Shown piece by piece: positions 27,301 through 36,546 of a stretch of DNA of 64,000 nucleotides; the first letter of the stretch is position 1; each line of letters opens with the position of its first letter. Source of the DNA: Vibrio penaeicida (GTDB lineage: Bacteria > Pseudomonadota > Gammaproteobacteria > Enterobacterales > Vibrionaceae); NCBI RefSeq assembly GCF_019977755.1, contig NZ_AP025144.1:2604001-2668000 (forward strand). Reading direction: 5' to 3'. The position numbers and the translations under genes are program-made. Under the pieces are notes generated by a model that worked only from the letters and a program-made list of their open reading frames with translations, did no database searches and had not been told where the DNA came from.

Positions 27301-29863
27301 CCTCACCACCGATCTAGACGCTTTCACCCAACATGCATCATCGGTTTATGTCGACGAACAGTATGTCTGGCACAAGACGTTGGTTCCCGTTCAGGCCAGT
27401 TCCGAACCGTACGTCTGGCAACACAACGGCTATGTGATGATCACCGGAGGGTTGGGCAAAATAGGCTTAAGCTGGGCCCAGTACCTTATCGAACACACTC
27501 AGCTAGAGGTCGTACTCACCGGACGTAAGCCTGGCTCGCAGGTCGTCACCTTACTCTCTGATCTGCCTCAAGCACTGACGAGCCAACTAGAGAACCGTCA
27601 GGCACTCTCAGCGCTGCTCGACTCATCTCGCGTCCATTATGCCAGTGTTGACGTCGCAGACGGGCCCGCTCTTATGAGCAAAGTGGACGAGCTCAATGAT
27701 CAGCTTGGACCGCTGCGTGGTGTTATTCACTGTGCTGCCTACACCGCACTGGAGGGCCTCAAACCTGTGTTCTCCAGCCCCACGTCAATGATCGCTCAAC
27801 ACTATCAGGCCAAAGTCGACGGAACTCTGGCTCTGGCGTCGCTGTGTGATAAGCATCAGCCAGACTTTTGCCTGTTAATGTCCTCAATTTCCACCCAATT
27901 AGGCGGCTTTAATCTTGGTGTTTATGCCTACGCCAACCAGTTTATGAACGACTTTGCATTCACTCGCTCGCACCAATCAACGCGTTGGATGAGTATCTCC
28001 TGGGATGGTTGGGATCTTCAGAATGACCCAACACTATCGCCGGACATCAAAGCATTAGCCATCAATCATCAGGACTGTGATAACGCGTTCTCCTGGGTGT
28101 TCGATCATCTTTCTCTATCACATTGCGTCGCCTCAACCCATGATATTTATCCTCGCCTCTCAGAATGGGTAACTCATGCAGTGGCTAACCGCGACGACAC
28201 AACTAAAGCACTATCGAGGGAAACGATCGAGCGCAAGGTCACCGAGATTTTTTGCCACCTGCTTGGTGTCGACCACATTGACCCCAATCGCAATTTCTTT
28301 GATATGGGCGGAGAGTCGATTGTCTTCTCTACGCTTGTCGCCGAAATCCGCTCTCAACTCTCAATGACGCTGCCGCTTCATGCCTTTATGAATGAGCCGA
28401 CCTTAAGTCACACCATTGACCTGTTGGCCGCTTCGTCCTCCGTCAGCCGAGATCGCGGCGCCGTGGTAAACACTCTGACCTCTCTGTTTGAGGAGCTCTT
28501 AGACAGCACTGATGTGACAGGCTCTAGCCATTTCTTCGAGTGCGGCGGGGATTCATTGGTCTTCACCCAGTTGGCAAAACGCGTTAAACAAACCCTCGAC
28601 TTTAATGTTTCTCTCAGTGAGTTCATTGACGCTCCGACCATAGATCATCTGGCGGACTTGATCTGTGGGCGTCACCACGAGTCCGAATCCGAGCAATACG
28701 ATGACTTAGGCCTTCGCGCCGATCTGTGGCCAGTGTCGGCTCCAGCCGAGACCGACGAACGCGTCTTTCTGGTGACAGGAGCCACGGGCCTACTCGGCAT
28801 TAACTTAGTCGCCCAACTGTTACACCGACATGATGTTGCTCACGTGGTGGCGTTAGTCCGAGCAAAAGATAACGCTCACGCGATACAACGTATGCTCGCT
28901 CAGTTGGAGCGCTTTGCCCCTGACACCGACACAACAAAACTGCGCGTAGTGTGCGGTAACGTCGCGGAACCAAAGTTAGGATTGGAGCCTTCCTGCTACG
29001 AGCAACTCAGTCAGGAAATCACCGATGTGTTGCACAACGCCGCTCATGTCAACCACATCCTCGACTATGCGACACTCAAAGCCAGCAACACCTTAAGCAT
29101 GCTCTCCGTCCTTGAGCTCGCCGCCCAGTGTCGCCAGAAACACATTCACTTTGTGTCGACCCTAGCCTGTGTGTCAGAGCTCAACCGTCACAACCACTAT
29201 GTCGAGTCGTTGCCAACTCGGGCAATCCAACCCGCTAAGCACCTTAATGGGTACGCGCGCTCCAAATGGGCAACGGAAGTCTTGCTAGAGCAAGCGGTGG
29301 CGCGCGGCTTTTCAGTCAATGTCGTCCGTCCTTCAAGCCTTGTTGGCCATTCGTTACATGGGACTTTCAATGCCGACAACGATCATATCTGGCTGTATGT
29401 GAAAGGCTGTCTGCAGCTCGGCTGCTACCCCGTCATCGACAATGAAATTAACATCACTCCGGTCGATTTCATGTCACAACTGATTGTTACCATCTGTCTG
29501 ACCAATCAAAACAAGGTCTACAACTTGCCCACCCCTTACGTGGCCCAAATGAATGACCTGTTTAGCCACCTGGCAACGCGAGGATACCAAATAGAGGGTG
29601 TCTCTCTGGCTGAATGGCGGCAACAAGCGACCCGCAATGCCGATCACAATAACGCCTTGTACCCAATCCTGTCCTATTACCTCAGCGACACTTCGGATGA
29701 CGATGTCATTGCTCCAGATTATGGCAATGTCGTCGTCGATAACACGCACGCGTTATTGCAGGCTGAAGGGCTCAACTTCCCGCAACCTGAGCAATTTATC
29801 CAGCACTTAATCGAATACTTAGAACTCGTTAATTTCTTTGGGGACCACCATGTACAGTCGTGA
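24314..29863 (+). CDS. Type I PKS with terminal thioester reductase (KS-AT-KR-ACP-ACP-R)
   Basis: An 1849-residue modular synthase. KS about 8-430, with Cys169 (TACSSSS), His305 and His344. AT about 520-840 with Ser611 in GHSLGEW. KR about 1040-1230 with GGLGKIG and Ser/Tyr in MSSISTQ and YAYANQF. Two tandem carriers with Ser1335 (GGESIVF) and Ser1414 (GGDSLVF). A C-terminal NADPH-dependent thioester reductase (about 1485-1849) has TGATGLLG and GYARSKWATE. It would add one ketide unit, reduce it to a beta-hydroxyl and release the chain as an aldehyde or alcohol. A C12 homopolymer lies between AT and KR. GC content is higher than that of the surrounding chromosome. The next gene overlaps by 14 bp. 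Confidence 0.93.
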   Translation: MISNTNNVTDVAIVGISCAFPGAEDKDHYWQLLVNHHIATDLPSGAVNADRVAAEGILDRPYHFDAAYFNMSPRDAKLMDPQHRKLLEHSVLALADANVVEHQANNRIGSFLSVGANQYYTHCLANSPYQKDNHLQYSLALGNSHHCVATQIAYQLNLQGPAYTISTACSSSSVAVHQACQSLIAGESDLALAGGASINTPHGQGSEYMEGSVLSKQGRCLPFSADSDGTVPASGVGVVVLKRLSDALRDNDPIYALIKGGATNNDGTRKVGYTAPSIDGQVEVIERALSSSGLTPSDIAFIECHGTATTLGDPIELEALASRYPSATPDTQYALGSVKWNIGHTDTAAGVAGLIKVALSLKHNLMLGSPYLEAYNPELHMDEKPFYVPTANAPYPVHQQSAAVSSFGMGGTNCHLILSASPDTRQPQSPLQSERYIVPMSSRHNNTLTTQEQQLADWLERHPEAALADITGTQRQCRLDEPYRRYHVADSVAQLIQSLRTPRREIVHAISHPESVLVVEGQGSAIQGAALNRYEHCTRFRELFDQCIALFEREPGMPADLKRVALDPDYDPDLQSRMTLYAQPILFSIQYALAQTLKQQGVSFQSYIGHSLGEWIAAAIAGLWSLEDAVRLIACRASHIQACDEGAMIAIFAGEARARQYLSGTLTIAACNGEHMTVIAGETQAVHQLAATLHKDAIRCKILQTNKAFHNPMLSRAVAPLREVLTSITYHSVKGHLYSNLKGKKVAFRRVANPEYWIEQLLQPVQMTGILRALNTSRCVLTDIGVSTSMSNMFIAYKAELSTVLLQVPDQLDAPALTDFLGQFWSLGGNIAWASLPPLTWQKCNLPGPGFNQTEFYQPPPPVSSGTGLKRAVDQWFYQDSWLCHPRPTHSADSMSPVAHYSGWYQREGQLIYRGFHPRESITPSQLSAFLEQLERLTADDSKTCYILVQVTHPTMSHELSECYQRALSSLTTVIAQEAPHLTVRLIGHHPDDERILTTDLDAFTQHASSVYVDEQYVWHKTLVPVQASSEPYVWQHNGYVMITGGLGKIGLSWAQYLIEHTQLEVVLTGRKPGSQVVTLLSDLPQALTSQLENRQALSALLDSSRVHYASVDVADGPALMSKVDELNDQLGPLRGVIHCAAYTALEGLKPVFSSPTSMIAQHYQAKVDGTLALASLCDKHQPDFCLLMSSISTQLGGFNLGVYAYANQFMNDFAFTRSHQSTRWMSISWDGWDLQNDPTLSPDIKALAINHQDCDNAFSWVFDHLSLSHCVASTHDIYPRLSEWVTHAVANRDDTTKALSRETIERKVTEIFCHLLGVDHIDPNRNFFDMGGESIVFSTLVAEIRSQLSMTLPLHAFMNEPTLSHTIDLLAASSSVSRDRGAVVNTLTSLFEELLDSTDVTGSSHFFECGGDSLVFTQLAKRVKQTLDFNVSLSEFIDAPTIDHLADLICGRHHESESEQYDDLGLRADLWPVSAPAETDERVFLVTGATGLLGINLVAQLLHRHDVAHVVALVRAKDNAHAIQRMLAQLERFAPDTDTTKLRVVCGNVAEPKLGLEPSCYEQLSQEITDVLHNAAHVNHILDYATLKASNTLSMLSVLELAAQCRQKHIHFVSTLACVSELNRHNHYVESLPTRAIQPAKHLNGYARSKWATEVLLEQAVARGFSVNVVRPSSLVGHSLHGTFNADNDHIWLYVKGCLQLGCYPVIDNEINITPVDFMSQLIVTICLTNQNKVYNLPTPYVAQMNDLFSHLATRGYQIEGVSLAEWRQQATRNADHNNALYPILSYYLSDTSDDDVIAPDYGNVVVDNTHALLQAEGLNFPQPEQFIQHLIEYLELVNFFGDHHVQS
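26888..26899 (+). repeat. Run of 12 cytosines inside the PKS gene
   Basis: Twelve consecutive C residues encode four prolines at about residues 859-862, in the linker between the AT and KR domains. A slip of one base would truncate the synthase before KR, the carriers and the reductase. Confidence 0.95.
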
Positions 29864-32800
29864 CAGGCATCTTATTCATCACCAGTTCGCTGACGTCGTT
29901 CAACGCCATTACCACGATATCGCCATCGCAGATCACCATCAGCAACTCAGCTATGGCGAGTTGGATGCCGCCGCCAACCAGGTCGCCAATGCGATCCTCA
30001 AGCATCACCCTCATGGTTCTGCTCCTGTGGTGGTTTCTATGCACCGCAGCGTTGCTGCGGTGGTAAGCATGCTAGCGATCCTAAAAACAGGGCGCCCCTA
30101 TCTGCCAGTGGACGATAGTTTCTCTGAGTCACAACTGACGTTTATCGCTCAGGATAGCCACGCGACCTGTATCATCAGTGATCGCCCACTCAACCAAACC
30201 ACTGTGCCTGTCTATATTTATGACGATTTACGCCACCACAACACGGCAACCGCACCCGAAATTGAGCCCGTCTCGGCACCGCTGGCTTATATCATGTATA
30301 CGTCCGGGTCAACGGGGCGACCGAAAGGGGTGGAAATCGAGCACACGGGCGTACTTCGTCTGGTCAGCAATAGTGACCACATCACGTGTCAGACTCAGGA
30401 TGTCATCGCCCACTGTTCGTCGATTGGCTTTGATGCATCGACACTTGAGATTTGGCTGCCCTTGCTTAATGGCGCGCAAATCTATGTGATAGCGAAACAA
30501 GATGTGCTCGATTTTGAACAGTTCGAGCACCAAATCAACATCGGTAATGTCAGTACCCTGTGGTTGACAGTGGCGCTGTTTAACACCCTTGTCACGCGCC
30601 ATCCACAAGCGTTATCGACACTAAAGACGCTAATGATTGGCGGCGACGCGCTCAATCTTGAGCTGGTGCGCAAGTTTCTCCGCAGCGACCACTGTCAGCT
30701 AGACACCTTCCTCAATGGCTATGGCCCGACCGAAAACACGACCTTCACCACCACCTTCGATATTTTCGGGCTCAACGATAGTCACACCAGTGTGCCTATC
30801 GGCCGCGCTATCACGGGGACAGAAGTGGACATCATCGATGACCAGAACCAACCCGTCATCGGCGAGCGGGTTGGCGAATTGATCACCCGTGGACTGGGCT
30901 TAGCGCGAGGCTACACCTGCCCGCATGAAACAGAACGTAAATTTTTTATTTATAACGGCGAACGACACTACCGCACCGGGGATCTGGTGCGCAGACTACC
31001 GTGTGGAAACTTAGAATTCGTCAGCCGCAAGGATCACGAAGTCAAAATCCGTGGTCTGCGCGTCAACCTCACTCAGGTCGAAGAGGCCTTTCATCAGCAG
31101 GCGGTGGTTCAGCAGTGCTATGTACGCTGTGATAAGACGACACTGAATGAAAGATTAGTCGCCTACATCGAAGTCGCAGACAACAGCATCGAGCAAGAGC
31201 GTCAGTTACGCCAAAACGTTGCCGAAGTCCTCCCCGCCTACATGATCCCTGAGCGACTTGTCTTATTGAGCGCGATCCCTCTGACACGAAACGGTAAACT
31301 TGATATTGAGGCTATTGAAGACCAAATCCGTCAATGCGCTTCTTACCGTTCAACCCCACCAGCGCCAACAGGTACCGTTGGTGAGAAGGTGCACGCCTTG
31401 TATCAGAGTGTGCTCGACACCCATGACTCAGACATCCCGACCACACGCAGTTTCTTTGAGCTAGGCGGTAACTCATTACAGATCTACCAATTGCTCAACG
31501 CGTTGAACGAAGAGTTCAATATCAAACTGACCGTCAAACAGGTTTTGGACAACCCTAGTATTCAAGCCCTTTCGGCGCAGATTGAGAGACTAGACGTCCA
31601 CCGCTCCGCGACTTCGCCAACTTCATTTGCCCTAGAGAAAACATGGCCGATTTCCCCCGCTCAGCGCCGTCTCTGGTACGTTGAACAGTTGCGCCCATTA
31701 GACAATGTCATCGCCTTGGGCTATGCCCTGAGCGGTGACATCGATCATCAGCGTTTCAAATCAGCCTGCCAGCATACCGTCAGTCAGCACGGCATCTTTA
31801 ATTGTCGGTTTGTCGAGAGCAACGGTGAAGTTCAATTGGAACCGGTTCAGCATGCACTGGATTTTCAGGCCCTGAGTCACTCAGACTGGCGGACCACGTT
31901 CGAGCAAGAAGTCGCCACGCCATTCGATCTGCACCAAGCGCCGATGCTGCGTGTGCGTTTATTGACCACTGGCCCCGGCCAGCACATCTTACTGCTGTTC
32001 TCGAACCATCTAATTTTAGATGGTTGGTCGGTCCAACTGCTGCTCCAGGCCATCAGTGATCATTATGATTGTCTGCATAAGGGTTACCCCCTCAGTGACA
32101 CCGTTCAGCACGACTATCAAGCGTATTGTCTAACCATGGCTAACCAGCGCTGTCCGTCCGCGCTGGAAGCCGATCTGGCTTTTTGGCGCCAGCACCTGTT
32201 TGATTGTCGCTTACCAGACGTGCTGCCCAAAGCCGCCCGACCTTTGCCACAGGCGGACGCGCAGTCGTCTTCTATTCCGCCACATCGTGTCTCACTCCCA
32301 AGCGAGCTGAGTGAAAAGTTAATCACTCAGGCTAAAGAAGAAAAAATTAGCCTGTTCAGTCTGTTAACCCATCACTTTGGGCAAGCCCTGTGTCAGTTTT
32401 CTGCGTTGGAAGAGGTGGTTTTAGCCATTCCCACCGCCAATCGAGAAGGCTTTGCTGACACCATAGGTATGTTCGTCAATACCATTCCTTTTCGCTACCA
32501 GCGTGACAGCGATGCCCTCTCCGCCCACCAGACATTACAGCACTGTCTGAGTCATGCCGGAGCCTATCTTGATGAAATCCAACAGCATCTGAACCTGCAA
32601 CAGCCCTCAATCAATCTGGATCGCTTACAAGTTGGGATTGCCCTGCAAAACACCGGGCACGACCGAGGGTTAACACTCGCTCACTGTGACAGTCAGTTTT
32701 TCCCTTTGCCGACCGTCAGTGCGCGTTTCGATCTGTTTGCGCATTGCTTTGTCGTCAATCGGCACATCGAGATCGAATTTGAGTTTAACCCACACCTGCT

Positions 32801-35800
32801 TTACCCAGAATATGTAGGCAGCATCTGCACCCTCTTCACTCAAAGGCTTATCAAATCAGTCAACCTCAAAGTGAATCAACCTCATTCGCTTGGCGAACAC
32901 GCACCTAAAAAGGGGCCTGCTTATCGTCCTGAGCCGGTATTGGAAAGGCTGGAGAATGTCTGGGCATCCCTTGACCAACAAATTGCTGTCGTGACCCATG
33001 AGACCCACTACCACTATCGTCAGTTGAGTGAAGACGTACAGCAGTTGAGATTGGCCTTAACTCACGCTGGCATCACCAACGGGCAGCGTGTCGGCGTTCA
33101 GCTTGAGCTTAGCTATGAGTATATTGTGACCATCTTCGCTCTACTGCTAAACGGCTGTTCGTTTGTTCCGCTTGATCGTCGTTACCCTCAGAAAAGGCTT
33201 CAATTCATCATTGATGATGCGAGGTTACGTGGCAGCATAGGGCTTAGTTCAACAGGGCAGTCAGACGTGCTCTTGATGACAATAGGTGCAAGCCCTCTCC
33301 ACTTCACCAACTACAGCTCAGCGCCATCCAGCGCCAGCGAAAACGAAGCCTGCTTGCTGTATACCTCAGGCTCAACGGGGACGCCAAAAGGCGTCGAGAT
33401 CTGTCTTGAGTCAATCTTGCGACTCACCCAAGCGCCGAATTTTCTTCAGTTGTCGCAACAGACGCGTTTTCTTGTCGCCTCATCTCCGGCGTTTGATGCC
33501 TCACTGCTGGAAATATTTGTCCCTTTGGTCAATGGGCTGAGTTGTGCGGTCGTTGATAAAGAAACCTTGCTCGACTACCCTAAACTATCTCGTCAGTTGG
33601 CGCTTCAAGGCATCAACACGGCTTGGCTAACGGTCTCGCTGTTCAACGATATTGCCACTACTCGTCCGCAAACCTTGAGACATCTAACGGGACTGTTGAT
33701 TGGGGGGGATGCGCTTAACCTCAATACGGTACGAGCATTCCTCGCCAGTCCCCATTGCCATCTTACTCAGTTCGTCAATGGCTATGGCCCTACCGAGACG
33801 ACCACCTTTGCAACCTGGTTTGATATCCTGTCACTACGCGATCATCATCACAGCGTCCCAATCGGGCAGCCCATCAATGATACACACGTCTATCTAATCG
33901 GGGCTGAGCTTGATGCCAGTCAATGCGGTCAGGTAGGCGAAATCGCCATTGGGGCCCCCTGGCTCAAGCCCAATTACCATAATCGACCGGAACTCAATCA
34001 GGAAAAGTATCGCCTCAATCCGTTCTACTCGCTGGACGGTTGTCGCTATTTGTATCTGAGTGGCGATCTGGCTCGGTACAACCCGCAAGGTGACATCGAA
34101 TATATAGGTCGACGCGATCAATTGGTCAAAATCCGTGGCCATCGTGTTGAATTGTCTGGCATCAACCACGTTCTGTTGGCTCACCCTCTGGTCAAAAATG
34201 CCCACGTTGGTGTGGTTGAAACACCGGATAAACACATTGTTGCGTATCTGGTCCCCAACGACACTGACGTCAATGTCGCTGATATGCGCAGTACCGTGAT
34301 GAGCTACCTGCGCAACACGCTTGAACCCTTTCAAGTGCCATCTGGACTGGTTTTTGTCGAGCACCTGCCTCTGACCGTCAACGGTAAGGTGGACCAACGG
34401 GCCCTCAGCCAATATGAATTCGATACGAATGAAGCGTCGATTCTCCCCCGCAATGATCTGGAAGCCCAGATCCACCGTTGTTGGACTGAGTTTATTCATG
34501 ATGACCAGTTCTGTGTCACCGCACGCTTTTTTGATATTGGCGGCCATTCACTATTGGTACCTAAAGTACTGCATCGATTGAGTGCCCTGACCGGACATAA
34601 CATTGGTTTTGTCGACTTTTTGCGTCATCAAACCGTGGCTGAACTGGCGTTATGGCTAAGTGAGAACTCAGCGCTGACACAAGAGGAGCATGGATCATCG
34701 CTTGCACTGATTCACTCTCAAAGGACAATGTATCCTGTGACCCCAGCACAACTAAACCTGTATTTTTCGCACGAGTTCGCCGTTCACAAAGCCTTGTACA
34801 ACATTCCACAAGCTCGGTTGTTCGATAAGCCGCTGCACGCTCTGCCATTACAACAGGCGCTAAACACCCTGATGCGTCATAGCCGTGTGTTAAATGCCGT
34901 GTTTACCTTCGATCAGCAAGATAACCTGCATATGACTGTGCAGGAACCACAGGAGATGGAGCTCACTGTCCATCCTGTTGAGACGTTAGGCGACGCAATC
35001 GCACTGTGCCAAACCCTGGCTGAAACCCCCTTTGATCTTCAGCTCGGTCCTCTGATCCGTTTCGACCTTATGTCCATCGCCGAAACACAACAGTCTGTTG
35101 TCTTTATCAACATCCACCACATCATCGCCGATGACGCGAGCATGCAGTTTATGTTCAAGGCGTTGATTGATGCCTACCACCAACAGGATATTCACCCATC
35201 ACCGTACGACTTCTTGGATTATAGCGACGCTGTTACGACAGCGACCCCATCCGAACACGACGAATCACTCAAGGCATTTTGGACCAAGCAGTTTGAAGGC
35301 TACGAAGGTATCCTTAAATTCACCTCTAACGACCGCAGTGATCTACCCAGTAATCTCGGCTTTCGCCAACAATTTGATATAACGCCCGCGGTGTTATGTC
35401 AGCTCACACAACTGGCCAATGCAGCGCAGGGCACCCTATTTGAAACCGCATTCGCCCTATATCAAACCGCGGCAGCGCGGGTGGCAGAACGCGCTGATAT
35501 CGTCATCGGCTTCCCGTACTCGCCTAGGGTGGATGTCGGTTTGTTCGACACTATCGGCTATTTTGTCGATGTGATCCCGACTCGCGTGTCAATTTCACAG
35601 ACCAACACCGACGTTAACGACCTCCGCGAGCGAATTAACACTAATCGTGCGTTTCTGGCGCATCGACCTGTTAATCAAACAATCTCATATGTTTCCGGTA
35701 TACGTCGATGCTACAATTACGCGCCTCTGGTCCAGAACGTATTCGCATTTCATGGTCAGGACAGCGCCCCATTACCAACAGGGCAGTCGTTAGAGCTCGA

Positions 35801-36005
35801 CAACCGTTACTGCCGATTCGATACCGTATTTACGGTTTTCATCAACAATGGCCGCGGCTCTGTCGTCGTGGAATGTGCTCAGGACCTATATTCTTACTCC
35901 ATGCTACAACGTTTATTCACCGCGTTTGTCGACATGATACAAGGGGTAAGTTCGACAATCAGTGAACCATTACTCACGCAACAATCGTTGGTTATTCAAG
36001 AATAA
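29850..36005 (+). CDS. Bimodular NRPS (A-PCP-C-A-PCP-C)
   Basis: A 2051-residue synthetase. A1 (about 10-510) has YTSGSTGRPKGVEIEH; PCP1 has Ser542 in LGGNSLQ. C1 (about 590-1010) has NHLILDGWS in place of HHxxxDG: the first His is Asn but the second (His720) is kept. A2 (about 1030-1520) has LLYTSGSTGTPKGVEIC; PCP2 has Ser1567 in IGGHSLLV. C2 (about 1620-2040) has HHIIADD, with Asp in place of Gly, and His1757. My reading of the pocket codes is D-A-L-W-M-G-G-T and D-A-L-W-L-G-G-T, both close to a valine code. The protein ends in a C domain with no release domain, so it must pass its chain to another protein. Start at 29850 follows GGGG and overlaps the PKS gene by 14 bp. Confidence 0.92.
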   Translation: MYSRDRHLIHHQFADVVQRHYHDIAIADHHQQLSYGELDAAANQVANAILKHHPHGSAPVVVSMHRSVAAVVSMLAILKTGRPYLPVDDSFSESQLTFIAQDSHATCIISDRPLNQTTVPVYIYDDLRHHNTATAPEIEPVSAPLAYIMYTSGSTGRPKGVEIEHTGVLRLVSNSDHITCQTQDVIAHCSSIGFDASTLEIWLPLLNGAQIYVIAKQDVLDFEQFEHQINIGNVSTLWLTVALFNTLVTRHPQALSTLKTLMIGGDALNLELVRKFLRSDHCQLDTFLNGYGPTENTTFTTTFDIFGLNDSHTSVPIGRAITGTEVDIIDDQNQPVIGERVGELITRGLGLARGYTCPHETERKFFIYNGERHYRTGDLVRRLPCGNLEFVSRKDHEVKIRGLRVNLTQVEEAFHQQAVVQQCYVRCDKTTLNERLVAYIEVADNSIEQERQLRQNVAEVLPAYMIPERLVLLSAIPLTRNGKLDIEAIEDQIRQCASYRSTPPAPTGTVGEKVHALYQSVLDTHDSDIPTTRSFFELGGNSLQIYQLLNALNEEFNIKLTVKQVLDNPSIQALSAQIERLDVHRSATSPTSFALEKTWPISPAQRRLWYVEQLRPLDNVIALGYALSGDIDHQRFKSACQHTVSQHGIFNCRFVESNGEVQLEPVQHALDFQALSHSDWRTTFEQEVATPFDLHQAPMLRVRLLTTGPGQHILLLFSNHLILDGWSVQLLLQAISDHYDCLHKGYPLSDTVQHDYQAYCLTMANQRCPSALEADLAFWRQHLFDCRLPDVLPKAARPLPQADAQSSSIPPHRVSLPSELSEKLITQAKEEKISLFSLLTHHFGQALCQFSALEEVVLAIPTANREGFADTIGMFVNTIPFRYQRDSDALSAHQTLQHCLSHAGAYLDEIQQHLNLQQPSINLDRLQVGIALQNTGHDRGLTLAHCDSQFFPLPTVSARFDLFAHCFVVNRHIEIEFEFNPHLLYPEYVGSICTLFTQRLIKSVNLKVNQPHSLGEHAPKKGPAYRPEPVLERLENVWASLDQQIAVVTHETHYHYRQLSEDVQQLRLALTHAGITNGQRVGVQLELSYEYIVTIFALLLNGCSFVPLDRRYPQKRLQFIIDDARLRGSIGLSSTGQSDVLLMTIGASPLHFTNYSSAPSSASENEACLLYTSGSTGTPKGVEICLESILRLTQAPNFLQLSQQTRFLVASSPAFDASLLEIFVPLVNGLSCAVVDKETLLDYPKLSRQLALQGINTAWLTVSLFNDIATTRPQTLRHLTGLLIGGDALNLNTVRAFLASPHCHLTQFVNGYGPTETTTFATWFDILSLRDHHHSVPIGQPINDTHVYLIGAELDASQCGQVGEIAIGAPWLKPNYHNRPELNQEKYRLNPFYSLDGCRYLYLSGDLARYNPQGDIEYIGRRDQLVKIRGHRVELSGINHVLLAHPLVKNAHVGVVETPDKHIVAYLVPNDTDVNVADMRSTVMSYLRNTLEPFQVPSGLVFVEHLPLTVNGKVDQRALSQYEFDTNEASILPRNDLEAQIHRCWTEFIHDDQFCVTARFFDIGGHSLLVPKVLHRLSALTGHNIGFVDFLRHQTVAELALWLSENSALTQEEHGSSLALIHSQRTMYPVTPAQLNLYFSHEFAVHKALYNIPQARLFDKPLHALPLQQALNTLMRHSRVLNAVFTFDQQDNLHMTVQEPQEMELTVHPVETLGDAIALCQTLAETPFDLQLGPLIRFDLMSIAETQQSVVFINIHHIIADDASMQFMFKALIDAYHQQDIHPSPYDFLDYSDAVTTATPSEHDESLKAFWTKQFEGYEGILKFTSNDRSDLPSNLGFRQQFDITPAVLCQLTQLANAAQGTLFETAFALYQTAAARVAERADIVIGFPYSPRVDVGLFDTIGYFVDVIPTRVSISQTNTDVNDLRERINTNRAFLAHRPVNQTISYVSGIRRCYNYAPLVQNVFAFHGQDSAPLPTGQSLELDNRYCRFDTVFTVFINNGRGSVVVECAQDLYSYSMLQRLFTAFVDMIQGVSSTISEPLLTQQSLVIQE

Positions 36006-36022
36006 ATAAAAGGAAAACAACA

Positions 36023-36535
36023 ATGGCTATCAGACCTATTATCGAAGTGCCAGATGACAGACTTCGTGTGACCTATCAGATCGTTGACGACGTCAGCACC
36101 GTGCAAACATTGATCGACGATATGTTAGACACCCTTTACGATACCGACAATGGCATTGGACTTGCGGCCGCTCAAGTTGGCCACAGTGAAGCTGTGCTTA
36201 TTATTGATATCTCAGAAAATCGTGATCAGCCACTGATCATGATTAATCCTCAAATCATCGAGCATGAGGGACTGATCGACAGTGAAGAAGGCTGCCTGTC
36301 CGTCCCTGGTGTGTATGCCAAGGTACAACGCCACCAGCGAGTCAAAGTGCAAGCATTAAATCGCCAGGGAGAAGCATTTACCATCGAAGACGATGACTAT
36401 CTGGCGATTGTCATGCAACACGAAATCGACCACTTACATGGCAAAATCTTCATCGACTATCTGTCTCCGCTCAAACGCAAGATGGCGATGAAGAAGATCA
36501 AGAAATTCCAACGGGCTAAAGTCTCGGCGGCTTAA
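36023..36535 (+). CDS. def: Peptide deformylase, accessory copy within the NRPS-PKS cluster
   Basis: A 170-residue, full-length type 1 deformylase that removes formyl from N-terminal formyl-methionine. All three metal-site motifs are intact: GIGLAAAQVG (about residues 45-54), EEGCLSVPG (about 90-98) and QHEIDHLHG (about 133-141). The start is supported by AAGGAAA. The housekeeping def gene normally sits with fmt, so this is probably a second copy carried on the transposon. Two readings are possible: a resistant target copy that protects the producer from its own product, or an enzyme that deformylates a biosynthetic intermediate. I favour self-resistance, without proof. Confidence 0.93.
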   Translation: MAIRPIIEVPDDRLRVTYQIVDDVSTVQTLIDDMLDTLYDTDNGIGLAAAQVGHSEAVLIIDISENRDQPLIMINPQIIEHEGLIDSEEGCLSVPGVYAKVQRHQRVKVQALNRQGEAFTIEDDDYLAIVMQHEIDHLHGKIFIDYLSPLKRKMAMKKIKKFQRAKVSAA

Positions 36536-36546
36536 GAGTACTCACT

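Noticed and set aside
33894..34547. A 217-codon minus-strand frame inside the NRPS gene
   Set aside because: Fully within a well-supported megasynthase; no recognisable domain or ribosome site.
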